Assembly (NCBI RefSeq): GCF_001183965.1
Contig: NZ_LFZV01000001.1
Span: 124,001 to 188,000 of the forward strand
DNA from: Bacillus sp. FJAT-27916
GTDB lineage: Bacteria > Bacillota > Bacilli > Bacillales > Pradoshiaceae
Length of the DNA stretch: 64,000 nt
Direction: 5' to 3'
A program made the position numbers and the translations under genes. The notes beneath the pieces were generated by a model that was not told the origin of the DNA, ran no database searches, and saw only the letters and a program-made list of their open reading frames with translations. Below are positions 23,737 through 33,664 of the stretch, in pieces (the first letter of the stretch is position 1; each line of letters begins with the position of its first letter).

Positions 23737-24837
23737 ATGATTCGTACAGAGGAAATGCTGTTGAATGTTGGCCCTCAGCACCCGAGTACTCATGGGGTTC
23801 TGCGCATCGTCGTCAAGATTGACGGGGAAATCATCACGGAGGCGACACCTGTTATCGGCTATTTACATAGGGGGACGGAGAAGCTTGCGGAGGATTTGCA
23901 ATATACGCAAATCATTCCGTACACGGACCGGATGGATTATTTGTCTGCGATGACGAATAATTATGTGCTTTGCCATGCCGTTGAGACGATGATGAATATC
24001 GAGGTGCCGGAGCGGGCGGAATACCTACGCATCATGGCGATGGAGCTTGGCCGCATCGCGAGCCATCTTGTAGCATGGGGTACATTCGTTCTTGACCTAG
24101 GGGCAACGAGCCCGTTCATCTATGCATTCAGGGAGAGGGAGATGATTCTTAATTTTCTCAATGAACTGTCAGGGGCACGCCTCACTTTCAACTATATGCG
24201 TATTGGCGGCGTGAAGTGGGATGCACCGGACGGATGGTTTGAGAAGGTGGCAAATTTCATCCCGTATATGCGTGAGCAGCTTGCCGGTTATCGTGATCTG
24301 GTCAGCGGCAATGAAATCTTCCAGACTCGGGTAAAAGGGATTGGGATTTATTCGGCGGATGAGGCGATTGCGTATTCACTCAGCGGTCCGAATTTAAGAT
24401 GCACAGGCATTGATCAAGATCTCCGAAAGACGGCGCCCTATTCCATTTATGACCGTTTTAATTTTAGCAGTGTTACACGTGAAACAGGAGATGTGCTCTC
24501 CCGCTATGAAATCCGCTTGGATGAAATGGAAGAATCCCTGAAGATCCTAGAGCAGGCCATTGAGCAATTTCCGGAGAGTGGACCGGTCCTCGCGAAGGTG
24601 CCAAAAATCGTGAAGCCGCCAAAGGGAGAGGGATTTGTCCGCATTGAATCCCCGCGTGGTGAGATTGGCTGCTATATAGCCAGTGAGGGGAAGAAGGAGC
24701 CGTATCGTCTGAAATTCAGGCGTCCTTCATTCTATAACCTTCAAATTCTGCCGAAATTATTAAGGGGAGAAAATATTGCGAATCTCGTTGCGATTCTAGG
24801 AGCTATTGATATCGTGCTTGGGGAGGTTGATGGGTGA
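23737..24837 (+). CDS. nuoD: NADH-quinone oxidoreductase subunit D
   Basis: The 49-kDa-type subunit that forms the quinone cavity with NuoB. The NVGPQHPSTHGVLR N-terminus, GYLHRGTEKL, YTDRMDYLSAM and the C-terminal GEIGCYIASEG ... LVAILGAIDIVLGEVDG segments are typical. 366 residues. It overlaps the nuoH start region. Confidence 0.97.
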   Translation: MIRTEEMLLNVGPQHPSTHGVLRIVVKIDGEIITEATPVIGYLHRGTEKLAEDLQYTQIIPYTDRMDYLSAMTNNYVLCHAVETMMNIEVPERAEYLRIMAMELGRIASHLVAWGTFVLDLGATSPFIYAFREREMILNFLNELSGARLTFNYMRIGGVKWDAPDGWFEKVANFIPYMREQLAGYRDLVSGNEIFQTRVKGIGIYSADEAIAYSLSGPNLRCTGIDQDLRKTAPYSIYDRFNFSSVTRETGDVLSRYEIRLDEMEESLKILEQAIEQFPESGPVLAKVPKIVKPPKGEGFVRIESPRGEIGCYIASEGKKEPYRLKFRRPSFYNLQILPKLLRGENIANLVAILGAIDIVLGEVDG

Positions 24838-25835
24838 TGGTGCAGGATTTACTGACCTCGGCGCCCAGCCTTGGAACGTTTGCGTTCTTTTTCATTGCTG
24901 CGATTGTGCTCATGTTTGTCATCTTAGGCTTTGTTACTTTTGCGATATTGGCAGAGCGGAAGGTGATGGGCTATATGCAGCTCCGTCACGGACCGAATCA
25001 GCTTGGCGGGAATTTCGGCTTGCTGCAGACAGTAGCGGATGTATTGAAGCTCTTGATTAAGGAGGACACGGTGCCAGCGATGGCTGATAAGCCGCTCTTT
25101 AAGCTTGCACCGATGATAGCTTTTGCACCAGCCATGATGGTCGTTGCTGTTCTGCCGTTTACAGATAAGCTCCAGTTCGCCGACCTTGGCGTGGGTCTCC
25201 TCTATTATATTGCGGTCTCGAGCTTATCGACGGTCGGCATCCTGGCGGCCGGGTGGGCCTCCAATAATAAGTACTCGCTCCTTGGGGGGATGAGGGCCGG
25301 TGCCCAGATGATTTCCTATGAGGTGCCGCTCGTGATGTCGGTGATTGGCGTCGTCCTCTTGAGTGGAAGTCTCAATTTAAATGACATTGTCGCCGGGCAG
25401 GAGGGCCTGTGGAATATCGTCAAGCAGCCGCTCGCCTTCATCATCTTCTTCATAGCAGCAGTCGCAGAATTGAACCGGGTGCCGTTTGACCTGTCCGAGG
25501 CGGAATCAGAGCTTGTTGCCGGATTCCATGTGGAGTACTCAGGATTCCGATGGGCATTCTTCATGCTGTCAGAGTATGTGTATATGTTTGCGATGGCGGC
25601 GCTGACTGTCGTACTATTCCTCGGCGGCTGGCATCCGCTTCCGTTTCTTGATGTGATTCCAGGAGCAATTTGGTTTGCGTTGAAATGGTTTGCCGTAACC
25701 TTCTTCCTCATCTGGGTACGAGTCACCCTGCCGCGTCTGAGAGCGGACCATTTAATGGAGTTCGGCTGGAAGGTGCTTTTGCCGCTGGCGCTTGTGAATA
25801 TTTTTGTGACGGCCCTATTGTTGAAAATCATGTAA
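24837..25835 (+). CDS. nuoH: NADH-quinone oxidoreductase subunit H
   Basis: A membrane subunit that links the peripheral arm to the proton-pumping arm and contributes to the quinone chamber. Eight hydrophobic helices and the conserved loops AERKVMGYMQLRHGPNQLGG and NRVPFDLSEAESELVAGFHVEYSG are visible. GGGAGG at 24821 suits the ATG at 24837; a GTG three bases earlier is equally in frame. Confidence 0.96.
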   Translation: MVQDLLTSAPSLGTFAFFFIAAIVLMFVILGFVTFAILAERKVMGYMQLRHGPNQLGGNFGLLQTVADVLKLLIKEDTVPAMADKPLFKLAPMIAFAPAMMVVAVLPFTDKLQFADLGVGLLYYIAVSSLSTVGILAAGWASNNKYSLLGGMRAGAQMISYEVPLVMSVIGVVLLSGSLNLNDIVAGQEGLWNIVKQPLAFIIFFIAAVAELNRVPFDLSEAESELVAGFHVEYSGFRWAFFMLSEYVYMFAMAALTVVLFLGGWHPLPFLDVIPGAIWFALKWFAVTFFLIWVRVTLPRLRADHLMEFGWKVLLPLALVNIFVTALLLKIM

Positions 25836-25848
25836 GGGAGGATATCCT

Positions 25849-26271
25849 ATGCTCGGTCTAGTCAAAGGTTTGAAATATACGCTGAAGAATCTAACCAAGG
25901 ATAAAGTCACCTATGATTACCCAAATGAACCGATGATGCTTCCGGACCGGTTCCGCGGCATCCAGAAATTCTATCCGGAGAAATGCATCGTCTGCAATCA
26001 ATGTGTGAACATCTGCCCGACAGATTGCATTCACCTCACCGGGAAGAAGCACCCTGATCCCACTAAGAAGGGTAAGAAGATTATCGACACCTACGATATC
26101 AATTTTGAGATTTGTATTTTATGTGATTTATGTACAGAGGTCTGCCCAACGGAGGCCATCGTGATGACGAATAATTTTGAGCTTGCCGAGTATAGCCGGG
26201 ATGAATTATTTAAGAATCTCCAGTGGCTTGATGAGAATGATGAAAATATTCGAAAGGTGAATCAGCAATGA
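25849..26271 (+). CDS. nuoI: NADH-quinone oxidoreductase subunit I
   Basis: The ferredoxin-like subunit with two [4Fe-4S] clusters, N6a and N6b, bound by CIVCNQCVNICPTDC and CILCDLCTEVCPTEA. It relays electrons towards NuoB. 140 residues. The nuoJ start overlaps its stop. Confidence 0.96.
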   Translation: MLGLVKGLKYTLKNLTKDKVTYDYPNEPMMLPDRFRGIQKFYPEKCIVCNQCVNICPTDCIHLTGKKHPDPTKKGKKIIDTYDINFEICILCDLCTEVCPTEAIVMTNNFELAEYSRDELFKNLQWLDENDENIRKVNQQ

Positions 26272-26780
26272 GCGGGGAAGTCATCGCATTTATGATTTTA
26301 GGATTTACGGCCGTCGCTGGCGCGGTCATGATGATCAACTTGACGAAGGTCATGCATATGATGCTGGCGCTTGTTTTGACCTTTGTCAGCGTCGCCGGTA
26401 TCTTCCTGCTCTTATCAGCGGAATTTACGGCGGTCGTCCAGATTATGATTTACTCAGGTGCCATCACGATCATCATGCTCTTTGGCATCATGCTGACGAA
26501 TCACCAGGATGAGAGCCCATCAAAGGTCCGGCCATTCGGCAAGGCGTTGATTCTGCTTGGAATCCTCGGCTTTGCCGCTGTGGTGTATGCCGGTATTTAT
26601 GATTTGGACTTTGGCAATCAGTCCGAACGGCTTCATGCGGATAATACCGAGAAGATTGGGATCTCCATCTTCAGTGAGTATGTGATTCCGTTTGAACTCT
26701 TGTCTGTGCTGCTTCTTGTTGGGCTTGTCGGTGCGATTGTTCTTGCGAAAAAGGATGAAAAGGAGGATGGGGATTCATGA
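26268..26780 (+). CDS. nuoJ: NADH-quinone oxidoreductase subunit J
   Basis: A 170-residue membrane subunit with five helices. The third, [24 protein letters not shown], contains the pi-bulge Tyr region seen in the family. It is coupled to nuoI and nuoK by 4-nt overlaps. Confidence 0.94.
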   Translation: MSGEVIAFMILGFTAVAGAVMMINLTKVMHMMLALVLTFVSVAGIFLLLSAEFTAVVQIMIYSGAITIIMLFGIMLTNHQDESPSKVRPFGKALILLGILGFAAVVYAGIYDLDFGNQSERLHADNTEKIGISIFSEYVIPFELLSVLLLVGLVGAIVLAKKDEKEDGDS

Positions 26781-27097
26781 GCACGGTACCGCTTCCGGCC
26801 TATTTAACATTGGCCTTGATTTTATTTTGCATCGGACTGTACGGCGCATTGACGAAAAGGAACATGATCATGGTCCTCGTCTCCATTGAATTGATGCTGA
26901 ACGCCGTCAATATCAACCTTATTGCCTTCAGCAAGCTGGGGCCTGCCCCGGCCATTGACGGTCAGGTCTTCGCCTTATTTGTCATAGCCGTCGCAGCGAT
27001 TGAGGCGGCTGTCGGGCTCGCAATTTTGATTGCTTTATACCGAAATCGCAAAACCGTCAATGTGGATGAGATGAATAAGCTGAACCATTCTAGTTAG
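26777..27097 (+). CDS. nuoK: NADH-quinone oxidoreductase subunit K
   Basis: A 106-residue, three-helix MrpC-like subunit. Conserved Glu residues sit in [16 protein letters not shown] and [19 protein letters not shown], part of the central hydrophilic axis of proton transfer. Confidence 0.95.
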   Translation: MSTVPLPAYLTLALILFCIGLYGALTKRNMIMVLVSIELMLNAVNINLIAFSKLGPAPAIDGQVFALFVIAVAAIEAAVGLAILIALYRNRKTVNVDEMNKLNHSS

Positions 27098-27113
27098 AAG
27101 GGGAAATGTATAC

Positions 27114-28958
27114 ATGATGGAGTTTGTGTGGGTCATCCCGCTAGTTCCCCTGCTGTCATTTGTGATTCTCTTGCTCTTCGGCCAGAGGTTGAAGCAGACG
27201 AGCGCCTATATTGGAACCGGCCTATTGGCCCTGACCTTTATCGGGGCGGCCTTTATTCTCGTCGAGCGTATCGATTCACCAACCTACCGAGCCTCATTTG
27301 AGTGGCTGAAGGCAGGGGATATTCGCCTGACAGCGGGTGTTGAGGTCAATCAATTGAATGCATTGATGCTTGTGATCGTGTCACTGGTCAGTGTACTTGT
27401 ACATATGTATTCTATCGGCTATATGAAGGGGGATGGACGAATAGCTACCTTCTATGCCTATTTGGGATTGTTTACGTTTGCAATGCTCGGGCTGGTTCTG
27501 TCGCCGAATCTCCTCCAGCTGTATGTGTTTTGGGAGTTGGTCGGCTTAGGTTCCTTCCTCTTGATTGGGTTCTACTTTTATAAGGAGTCCGCCCGTGATG
27601 CCGCGAAGAAGGCATTCATCATGACAAGGATCGGGGATGTTGGCTTATTGATCGGAATGATTCTCTTATTCTGGCAGACCGGTACCTTCGAGATCGTGGA
27701 TATCTTTGCAAAAGTGGAATCGGGAGCGGTATCAGATGGAATGATTACGTTGACGGCCATCCTCATCTTCATCGGGGCGATGGGGAAATCAGGGCAATTC
27801 CCGCTTCACACCTGGCTTCCGGATGCGATGGAGGGGCCGACACCGGTTTCCGCCCTTATCCATGCAGCGACCATGGTTGCCGCAGGTGTGTATCTCGTTG
27901 CGACAATGTTCCCGCTCTTCCTTGCCAGCGAGGCTGCCTTGCTGACAGTTGCGATTATTGGTGCATTCACAGCAATCTTTGCGGCACTGATTGCAATCGG
28001 CCAAAATGATATTAAACGAATTCTTGCGTATTCAACGGTCAGTCAATTAGGCTACATGATGCTTGCGCTCGGCTCTGCCGGATATGTTGCTGGGGTATTC
28101 CATTTAACGACGCATGCCTTCTTCAAGGCGTTGCTATTCCTAGCGGCAGGAAGTGTCATTCATGCGGTAAAGACGCAGAACATCCTTGAGATGGGCGGGT
28201 TATTTTCAAAGCTGCGCCTGACAGGTATGCTCTTCCTCATCGGGACATTGGCATTGACCGGATTCCCGCTTCTTTCAGGCTTCTTCAGTAAAGATGAGAT
28301 CTTGATTTCTGCCTGGAATGCCGGCCATCCGTTACTGTTTGCCTTAGCTCTCATCACAGCAGTCTTGACGGCCTTTTATATGTTCAGGCTCTTCTTCTTG
28401 GTGTTCACTGGCCCGGCTAAAATGAAGGGGCAAGTCAAGGAGTCTCCAAGAAATATGATCATACCGATGATGGTGCTTGGTGTGCTCGCTATTTTCTCTG
28501 GCTACCTCAATACCCCTTGGTTTGGAGAATATCTAGGGGAGTGGCTAATGGAAGGGAATGTATATATGGAGGCGAGTCATACAGAGGCTCCTGGCTGGAT
28601 TGCACTGGCGGCGGTTCTTGCTTTTCTGACAGGGAGTGGCAGTGCGTATTGGCTCTTTGGCAGAAAAGGGAGAGAAGACCTGGAGATGCCAGGTATGCTC
28701 GTGAATAAATTTTATGTGGATGAGGTGTACGCTAAGACAGCCGTTCCGCTTGTGCAGGGAATTGGTTATGTGCTTTCTTGGTTTGACCGGTATATTGTGC
28801 AAGGGATTGGCTCGCTCATCAGCGGAGTGATTGACCGGCTGGGGGCTAGGGGAGCAGATGCCGGGAATGGGCAGATGCAGCTATATGGGGCAGTCGCCTT
28901 TATCGGCCTTGCCGTTATCCTCGTCATCTTTGCACTGACAGGGGGGTATGTACGATGA
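27114..28958 (+). CDS. nuoL: NADH-quinone oxidoreductase subunit L
   Basis: The distal antiporter-like proton pump, 614 residues and about 15 helices with the C-terminal lateral extension. The signatures YVFWELVGLGSFLLIGFY, GKSGQFPLHTWLPDAMEGPTPVSALIHAATMVAAG and LAYSTVSQLGYMMLALG are present, with the key Glu and Lys residues. The start may be ATG 27114 or the adjacent ATG. Confidence 0.96.
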   Translation: MMEFVWVIPLVPLLSFVILLLFGQRLKQTSAYIGTGLLALTFIGAAFILVERIDSPTYRASFEWLKAGDIRLTAGVEVNQLNALMLVIVSLVSVLVHMYSIGYMKGDGRIATFYAYLGLFTFAMLGLVLSPNLLQLYVFWELVGLGSFLLIGFYFYKESARDAAKKAFIMTRIGDVGLLIGMILLFWQTGTFEIVDIFAKVESGAVSDGMITLTAILIFIGAMGKSGQFPLHTWLPDAMEGPTPVSALIHAATMVAAGVYLVATMFPLFLASEAALLTVAIIGAFTAIFAALIAIGQNDIKRILAYSTVSQLGYMMLALGSAGYVAGVFHLTTHAFFKALLFLAAGSVIHAVKTQNILEMGGLFSKLRLTGMLFLIGTLALTGFPLLSGFFSKDEILISAWNAGHPLLFALALITAVLTAFYMFRLFFLVFTGPAKMKGQVKESPRNMIIPMMVLGVLAIFSGYLNTPWFGEYLGEWLMEGNVYMEASHTEAPGWIALAAVLAFLTGSGSAYWLFGRKGREDLEMPGMLVNKFYVDEVYAKTAVPLVQGIGYVLSWFDRYIVQGIGSLISGVIDRLGARGADAGNGQMQLYGAVAFIGLAVILVIFALTGGYVR

Positions 28959-30424
28959 TGTTGACCTTGCTTGTTTTCGCTCCGCTTCTGTTCATGCTGA
29001 TCCTCTGGCTCATGCCAAGTGATAACAAACGATTACTCAAGTTGGTCGGTGTGCTTGGGACAGTCATCCCGCTAGTTCTTTCATTAATTATCGCTGTATC
29101 CGGACATAAATGGAGCAGCTATGCCGTTTATGCGAACTGGTTCCAGCTCGGCAATACGGGCAATGAATTCAGCCAGATGTATGCCGTTCCGTTTGAGCTT
29201 GGGATTGATGGCTTTTCCTATGTGATGATTCTTTTAACAGCTGTACTCAGTACGCTTGCGGCGATAGCATCCACCTGGCAGATAGAGAAGGGGTGGAAAG
29301 GATATTTCAGTCTGTTCCTGCTGCTTGAGACAGGGATGCTCGGCGTGTTTGCGGCTGAGAATTTAATTTTATTTTTCCTCTTCTTTGAGGTGACACTTGT
29401 GGCAACCTTCTTCTTGGTTGGGAAATGGGGAGGATTTGACCGCGAGAAGGCTGCGTATCGCTTTTTGATCTATAACGGTCTCGGTTCAGCGATCTTGTTG
29501 TTCGTGATTGCCGTCTTGTTCGCAAAGACAGGCACGTCCAATATCGAGATTCTAAAACAAATTCTTTCCCTCGGCGGACAAACATTATTGTCCCCAATCA
29601 GCTCAGAATTGAAGTATGGATTGCTTATTGCCTTGATTGTGGCCTTCGGCATTAAACTGCCGATTTTCCCGCTTCATTCCTGGGTATTGAAGGTCCATGT
29701 TGAGGCGCCGCCCGCTGTGGTCATGCTCCATGCCGGTATTCTTTTGAAGATTGGCGCCTATGGTCTGATTCAATTTGCTGTCGGGCTGTTCCCGGAGGAG
29801 TTCAGCAAGATTTCCTTTTGGATCATCCTGCTTGGTGTGATTAATCTTTTATACGGGGCATTCCTTGCTCTTATCCAGACAAACTTCAAGCTTTTGCTCG
29901 CCTATTCGTCTGTCTCCCATATGGGGATTGTGCTAATGGGGCTTGGAGCGATGAATGATGCGGGCATGCAGGGAGCAATCTTCCAGGTTGTGTCCCATGG
30001 ACTGATTGCCAGTTTGTTCTTCCTCTTGGTGGGAGTCTTGCAGGATCGCTATGAAACGACTGATATGAGGAGGCTCGGTGGACTTTGGAACGGGATGCCG
30101 GTGTTCTCCGGCTTCTTGCTCACCGCCGGGATGGCATCGCTCGGCTTGCCTGGATTATCAGGGTTTGTAAGTGAATTTCTCGCCTTCCTCGGTGTGTTTG
30201 AGAAGGAACCTGTTCTTGGTGCGATAGGAGCACTGGGACTTATTCTGACAGCTGTTTATGTACTCCGTTCTGTGCTGAAAATGACATTCGGCAGCGGGGA
30301 TGAACAGGCCCATGACCTTCGCTTGGTCGAATGGGTCCCGGCAGCTGTCTTAGTTGGCATTATTGTGGTCATCGGTGTTTATCCATCCATCCTTGAGCGC
30401 GCAATTTCAGGAATAGGGGGGTGA
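28955..30424 (+). CDS. nuoM: NADH-quinone oxidoreductase subunit M
   Basis: An antiporter-like proton-pumping subunit of 489 residues. FFLFFEVTLVATFFLVG, GIKLPIFPLHSWVLKVHVEAPPAVVMLHAGILLKIGAYG and LLAYSSVSHMGIVLMG carry the family residues. It overlaps nuoL by 4 nt. Confidence 0.96.
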   Translation: MMLTLLVFAPLLFMLILWLMPSDNKRLLKLVGVLGTVIPLVLSLIIAVSGHKWSSYAVYANWFQLGNTGNEFSQMYAVPFELGIDGFSYVMILLTAVLSTLAAIASTWQIEKGWKGYFSLFLLLETGMLGVFAAENLILFFLFFEVTLVATFFLVGKWGGFDREKAAYRFLIYNGLGSAILLFVIAVLFAKTGTSNIEILKQILSLGGQTLLSPISSELKYGLLIALIVAFGIKLPIFPLHSWVLKVHVEAPPAVVMLHAGILLKIGAYGLIQFAVGLFPEEFSKISFWIILLGVINLLYGAFLALIQTNFKLLLAYSSVSHMGIVLMGLGAMNDAGMQGAIFQVVSHGLIASLFFLLVGVLQDRYETTDMRRLGGLWNGMPVFSGFLLTAGMASLGLPGLSGFVSEFLAFLGVFEKEPVLGAIGALGLILTAVYVLRSVLKMTFGSGDEQAHDLRLVEWVPAAVLVGIIVVIGVYPSILERAISGIGG

Positions 30425-30430
30425 GGCGGA

Positions 30431-31945
30431 ATGGATATGGATACCCTGCTTTCATTTAACTGGAGCTTAATGATGCCGGAGTTTATCATCCTTGCCGCGG
30501 CGGTTCTGCTCTCCATCCTGGACCTTGTTATGCCGAAGGAGGTTGGGAGAAGAATCCTTGGCTGGTTCGCATTCGTGAGTGTGCTGCTTGCCTTAGTGAT
30601 GGTTGTCAGCCTGACTTCAGCAGAGCCAGGTTCAATCTTGTATGATACTTTTGTGCTCGATACATTCGCGAAAGCCTTTAAGATGGTCCTCTTAATTGGG
30701 GCCGCCATCGTGCTGCTTTTAGCAATCGATCATAAGCCAGCAGGAGGGATGGGGCCGTATCAGGGAGAGTTCTTCTATTTATTCCTAACCGCCCTTCTAG
30801 GCGGAATGGTCATGACATCTAGTGCTGACTTAATTACACTCTTTGTCGGTCTTGAACTGCTCTCTGTCTCCTCCTACATCCTTGCGGGTATGAGAAAATC
30901 ATCAGTCAAGTCAACAGAGGCTGCGATGAAATATGTCGTTAATGGCGGCATCTCGACAGCTATCATTCTATTCGCGATGAGCTACTTGTACGGACTCGGC
31001 GGAACGACGAATCTCTATGAGCTCAGTAACCAATTCGCGATTGAGACGAACGCGCAATATCAATATATAGCTGGACTATCCTTCTTCATCCTGCTGGTCG
31101 GTCTGTCGTTCAAGCTGGCCACCGTACCGTTTCATATGTGGGCACCGGATGTGTACGAGGGTTCGCCTACTCCGGTTACCGCCTTTTTGAGCATCGTCTC
31201 AAAGGCAGCCGCGTTCGCCCTACTAATGCGGGTTGTTGTGACTGTCTTTATGACGGCAACGATGGATTCCATTGGATTTCTCTCCATCTTCACCGCCAAT
31301 CACCAGTATGTAGCGGTACTAGCGGGAATGACGATGCTGGTCGGAAACATCATCGCCCTCCGCCAAAGAAGCTTGAAGAGAATGCTCGCCTACTCCAGCA
31401 TCGGTCATGCCGGATATTTGCTAGCTGCAGTGGCTGCCTTTGGCCAATATACGATTGAAGCGCTCTGGTTCTATTTGATCGCCTATGTGTTCATGGTGGC
31501 AGGCGCCTTAGCCATCATCCAATTTATCATCAAGGACGGGGAAGAGGATGATGTGTATGTCTTGGCCGGCTTATATAAGCGGGCACCTGTCTTGGCTGTA
31601 TCAATGAGCATCTTCCTTCTATCGCTCGCTGGGATTCCGGCAACAGCTGGTTTCATCGGGAAGCTGAATATCTTCGTCAGCTTCTTTGCAAAGGAGGATG
31701 GTCATTACATCTTGGCAGCAATCATGCTCATTGCCACCGTCATCTCTTATGTGTTCTACTTCAACGTCATGGTCCATATGTTTGCCCGCCCAGGTGAGGA
31801 GCGGCGAGAGCGCGCGGTTTCCCTCCCAATGGGGCTCGCCATTGGATTATGCTTAGGCGGAACGCTCCTCCTCGGACTGTTCCCAAATGTCCTGCTTGAT
31901 TTTTATCAAGGCAACTTCGCGGACATGGTGAATTTATTGAGATAA
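30431..31945 (+). CDS. nuoN: NADH-quinone oxidoreductase subunit N
   Basis: The third antiporter-like pump, 504 residues. LFVGLELLSVSSYILAG, FKLATVPFHMWAPDVYEGSPTPVTAFLSIVSKAAAF and MLAYSSIGHAGYLLAAV match the family. It is the last gene; no nuoE, F or G homologue lies in the window, so the complex lacks the NADH-oxidising module here and may use another electron donor. Confidence 0.96.
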   Translation: MDMDTLLSFNWSLMMPEFIILAAAVLLSILDLVMPKEVGRRILGWFAFVSVLLALVMVVSLTSAEPGSILYDTFVLDTFAKAFKMVLLIGAAIVLLLAIDHKPAGGMGPYQGEFFYLFLTALLGGMVMTSSADLITLFVGLELLSVSSYILAGMRKSSVKSTEAAMKYVVNGGISTAIILFAMSYLYGLGGTTNLYELSNQFAIETNAQYQYIAGLSFFILLVGLSFKLATVPFHMWAPDVYEGSPTPVTAFLSIVSKAAAFALLMRVVVTVFMTATMDSIGFLSIFTANHQYVAVLAGMTMLVGNIIALRQRSLKRMLAYSSIGHAGYLLAAVAAFGQYTIEALWFYLIAYVFMVAGALAIIQFIIKDGEEDDVYVLAGLYKRAPVLAVSMSIFLLSLAGIPATAGFIGKLNIFVSFFAKEDGHYILAAIMLIATVISYVFYFNVMVHMFARPGEERRERAVSLPMGLAIGLCLGGTLLLGLFPNVLLDFYQGNFADMVNLLR

Positions 31946-31949
31946 GGAA

Positions 31950-31985
31950 GGCTCGTCCGGCTTTGGCTGGGCGGGCTTTTTTTGT
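31950..31985 (+). terminator. Rho-independent terminator of the nuo operon
   Basis: GGCTCGTCCGGC pairs with GCTGGGCGGGCT through 12 pairs including G-U, followed by seven T. Confidence 0.85.
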
Positions 31986-32025
31986 GCTGTCATGGGGTGG
32001 AGGGTGTCTGCAGGGGATACGGGTT

Positions 32026-32091
32026 TCGCTCATACACTACATTTACCGCCCATAAGGGTTTAGCCGAGCCCATACCCTGATATTTTCGCCC
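32026..32091 (-). repeat. Dispersed GGGCGA element, copy D
   Basis: On the minus strand, four units (GGGCGA, GGGCTC, GGGCGG, GAGCGA) are spaced exactly 20 nt (plus-strand starts 32026, 32046, 32066, 32086). The first two units and the interval between them match copy A at 6985-7009 with very few differences. Confidence 0.75.
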
Positions 32092-32613
32092 TTAAATAAA
32101 GGATTCATCAATATTTCCTTCAGAAACGAAGACCGATCCCGGCTGGAAGATAAGATTTTAGAGGATATTGTCTTCAAAAGGAACTATAAATGACGCCATT
32201 TTGATATTGAGAGCCTTTTCGAGAGAAAAATCTACGCAGGACACCTAAATAACACAGTCTAGTCTGTTTACGAGAAGATTCATTCGAGATGATGCCTATA
32301 ACTTTTCTCCCTCCCCAAATGGGCTTACATTTTTCCAGTGTATGGTTCTAGATGCGAAAATTAGTTTAGAAACTTACCATTTTGTAAGTGTGTTAGGGGG
32401 AGGAATGGTTTACAATAGTATGGATGTTTATTAGGCGTATCGATCTAGTTTTCTGAAGGATTGATTGATATTACCAAACATTTTTACTTATATTTATAGG
32501 GATTAAGGACTTTTTTGCAGAAATTAGTCGATTAATTGCAGAAAAAGAGGAAGACAGGAAATAAATATGTTACACTGTTATCGTATATCTCTGGGTAGAG
32601 AAGGGAAATGATC
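32092..32613. other. Gene-free interval before ywzB
   Basis: About 520 bp, AT-rich, with no supported reading frame. TACAAT near 32412 and a repeated TTGCAGAAA (32515 and 32536 area) are visible, but I could not assign a convincing promoter. Confidence 0.5.
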
Positions 32614-32847
32614 ATGAGTAGTTTTGGATTTCAAGCTTTAATCAGTATCATCAGTCATTTATTTTTTATAGGGGTGACATGGTGGGCGCTGCAAGCAATC
32701 CATTTCGATAAGCTGCTTCGGGCTGGCCGGGTTGTACAGGCAAGAGTGCTGTATATTTTGCTGACAATCGCGATTGGGTCGACAGTGAGCGGATTTTTCC
32801 TGACGTATTTGGGATATTCACGGCAATTACCGCTTTTGTTTGAGTAA
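32614..32847 (+). CDS. ywzB: DUF1146 membrane protein YwzB
   Basis: A 77-residue protein with two membrane helices (ALISIISHLFFIGVTWWALQAI and RVLYILLTIAIGSTVSGFFLTYLGYS) and the DUF1146 signature LRAGRVVQARVLYILLTIAIG. The function is unknown; in B. subtilis it lies between atpC and the ywmB-murAA genes, and here nuo is inserted in between. AAGGG at 32601 suits the ATG at 32614; 32608 is an alternative. Confidence 0.85.
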   Translation: MSSFGFQALISIISHLFFIGVTWWALQAIHFDKLLRAGRVVQARVLYILLTIAIGSTVSGFFLTYLGYSRQLPLLFE

Positions 32848-32927
32848 TGTCAGATGATGACGAACGGACTTATGTATTTACATACCTCTCTTTGGGGCAA
32901 ACTAGCTCTATGGGGAGAGTGAGGTAC

Positions 32928-33632
32928 ATGCTTAAAAAGGTCGTATTACCTGTAATTGTTGGTTTGATGCTTTTATATGTAGGGAATAAAACGACAGAAG
33001 CTTTGGCAACGAGTGATTTAGAAAAAATCGTTGATCGAGTTTTCGAGATAAATCCAGACGCTGATGTTTTGGGCTGGAGTATCTTAGCGCGCTCAAGTAC
33101 AAAGGGAAGTCTGTCAGTTGTGACATCCGAGGTTAAAGAACGGTTTACTGACTATGTGTGGACAGAGGAGAATACTTCTGATTACCAGGCATGGACAGGC
33201 AGTCGTGTCGATGAGGAATTGGGTGTACGTTCTACTATTAAGGTAATGTCTGATGAACGTAATGAAATTGCGATTTTGTACTCTATTCAGGGTGAGAAAT
33301 GGTCAGACGGACATGCAGCTTATATCCGTAAGCAAATAAAAACCGGGAAGAAAGGTTTATTTAAAAATGAACCTGATTATTTCGCTTGTCTAAAGGTGAG
33401 AACCGGTGATACTATGGATAAGGTTGTTTATAAAAACTGGATGAAATTATTTGATGCAACGTCAGTGGAAAGTGCTGTAGAGAGCGATTTCATATCAATT
33501 TCTGCTAACAGCAAACAATTTGAAAATACGCTGCCAAATGGGGTTAACCTTCAGCTTGCATTCCGCGAAACACAGGAGGAGGAAGGAACAACCGTTACCA
33601 TTGGCACACCGATAATAGCATTTGAATACTAA
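32928..33632 (+). CDS. ywmB: YwmB family protein
   Basis: A protein of about 234 residues with an N-terminal signal/anchor (KKVVLPVIVGLMLLYVGNKT) and an extracytoplasmic domain of the YwmB family (often labelled TATA-box binding-like from fold similarity only). It lies directly upstream of murA as in B. subtilis. The ATG at 32928 with GGGGAGAG upstream is preferred over the open frame's start at 32847, which overlaps ywzB and would place 27 residues before the signal. The molecular role is not established. Confidence 0.82.
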   Translation: MLKKVVLPVIVGLMLLYVGNKTTEALATSDLEKIVDRVFEINPDADVLGWSILARSSTKGSLSVVTSEVKERFTDYVWTEENTSDYQAWTGSRVDEELGVRSTIKVMSDERNEIAILYSIQGEKWSDGHAAYIRKQIKTGKKGLFKNEPDYFACLKVRTGDTMDKVVYKNWMKLFDATSVESAVESDFISISANSKQFENTLPNGVNLQLAFRETQEEEGTTVTIGTPIIAFEY

Positions 33633-33664
33633 TATAGAGATATTGAACGCGGAGGGGAATAAAT

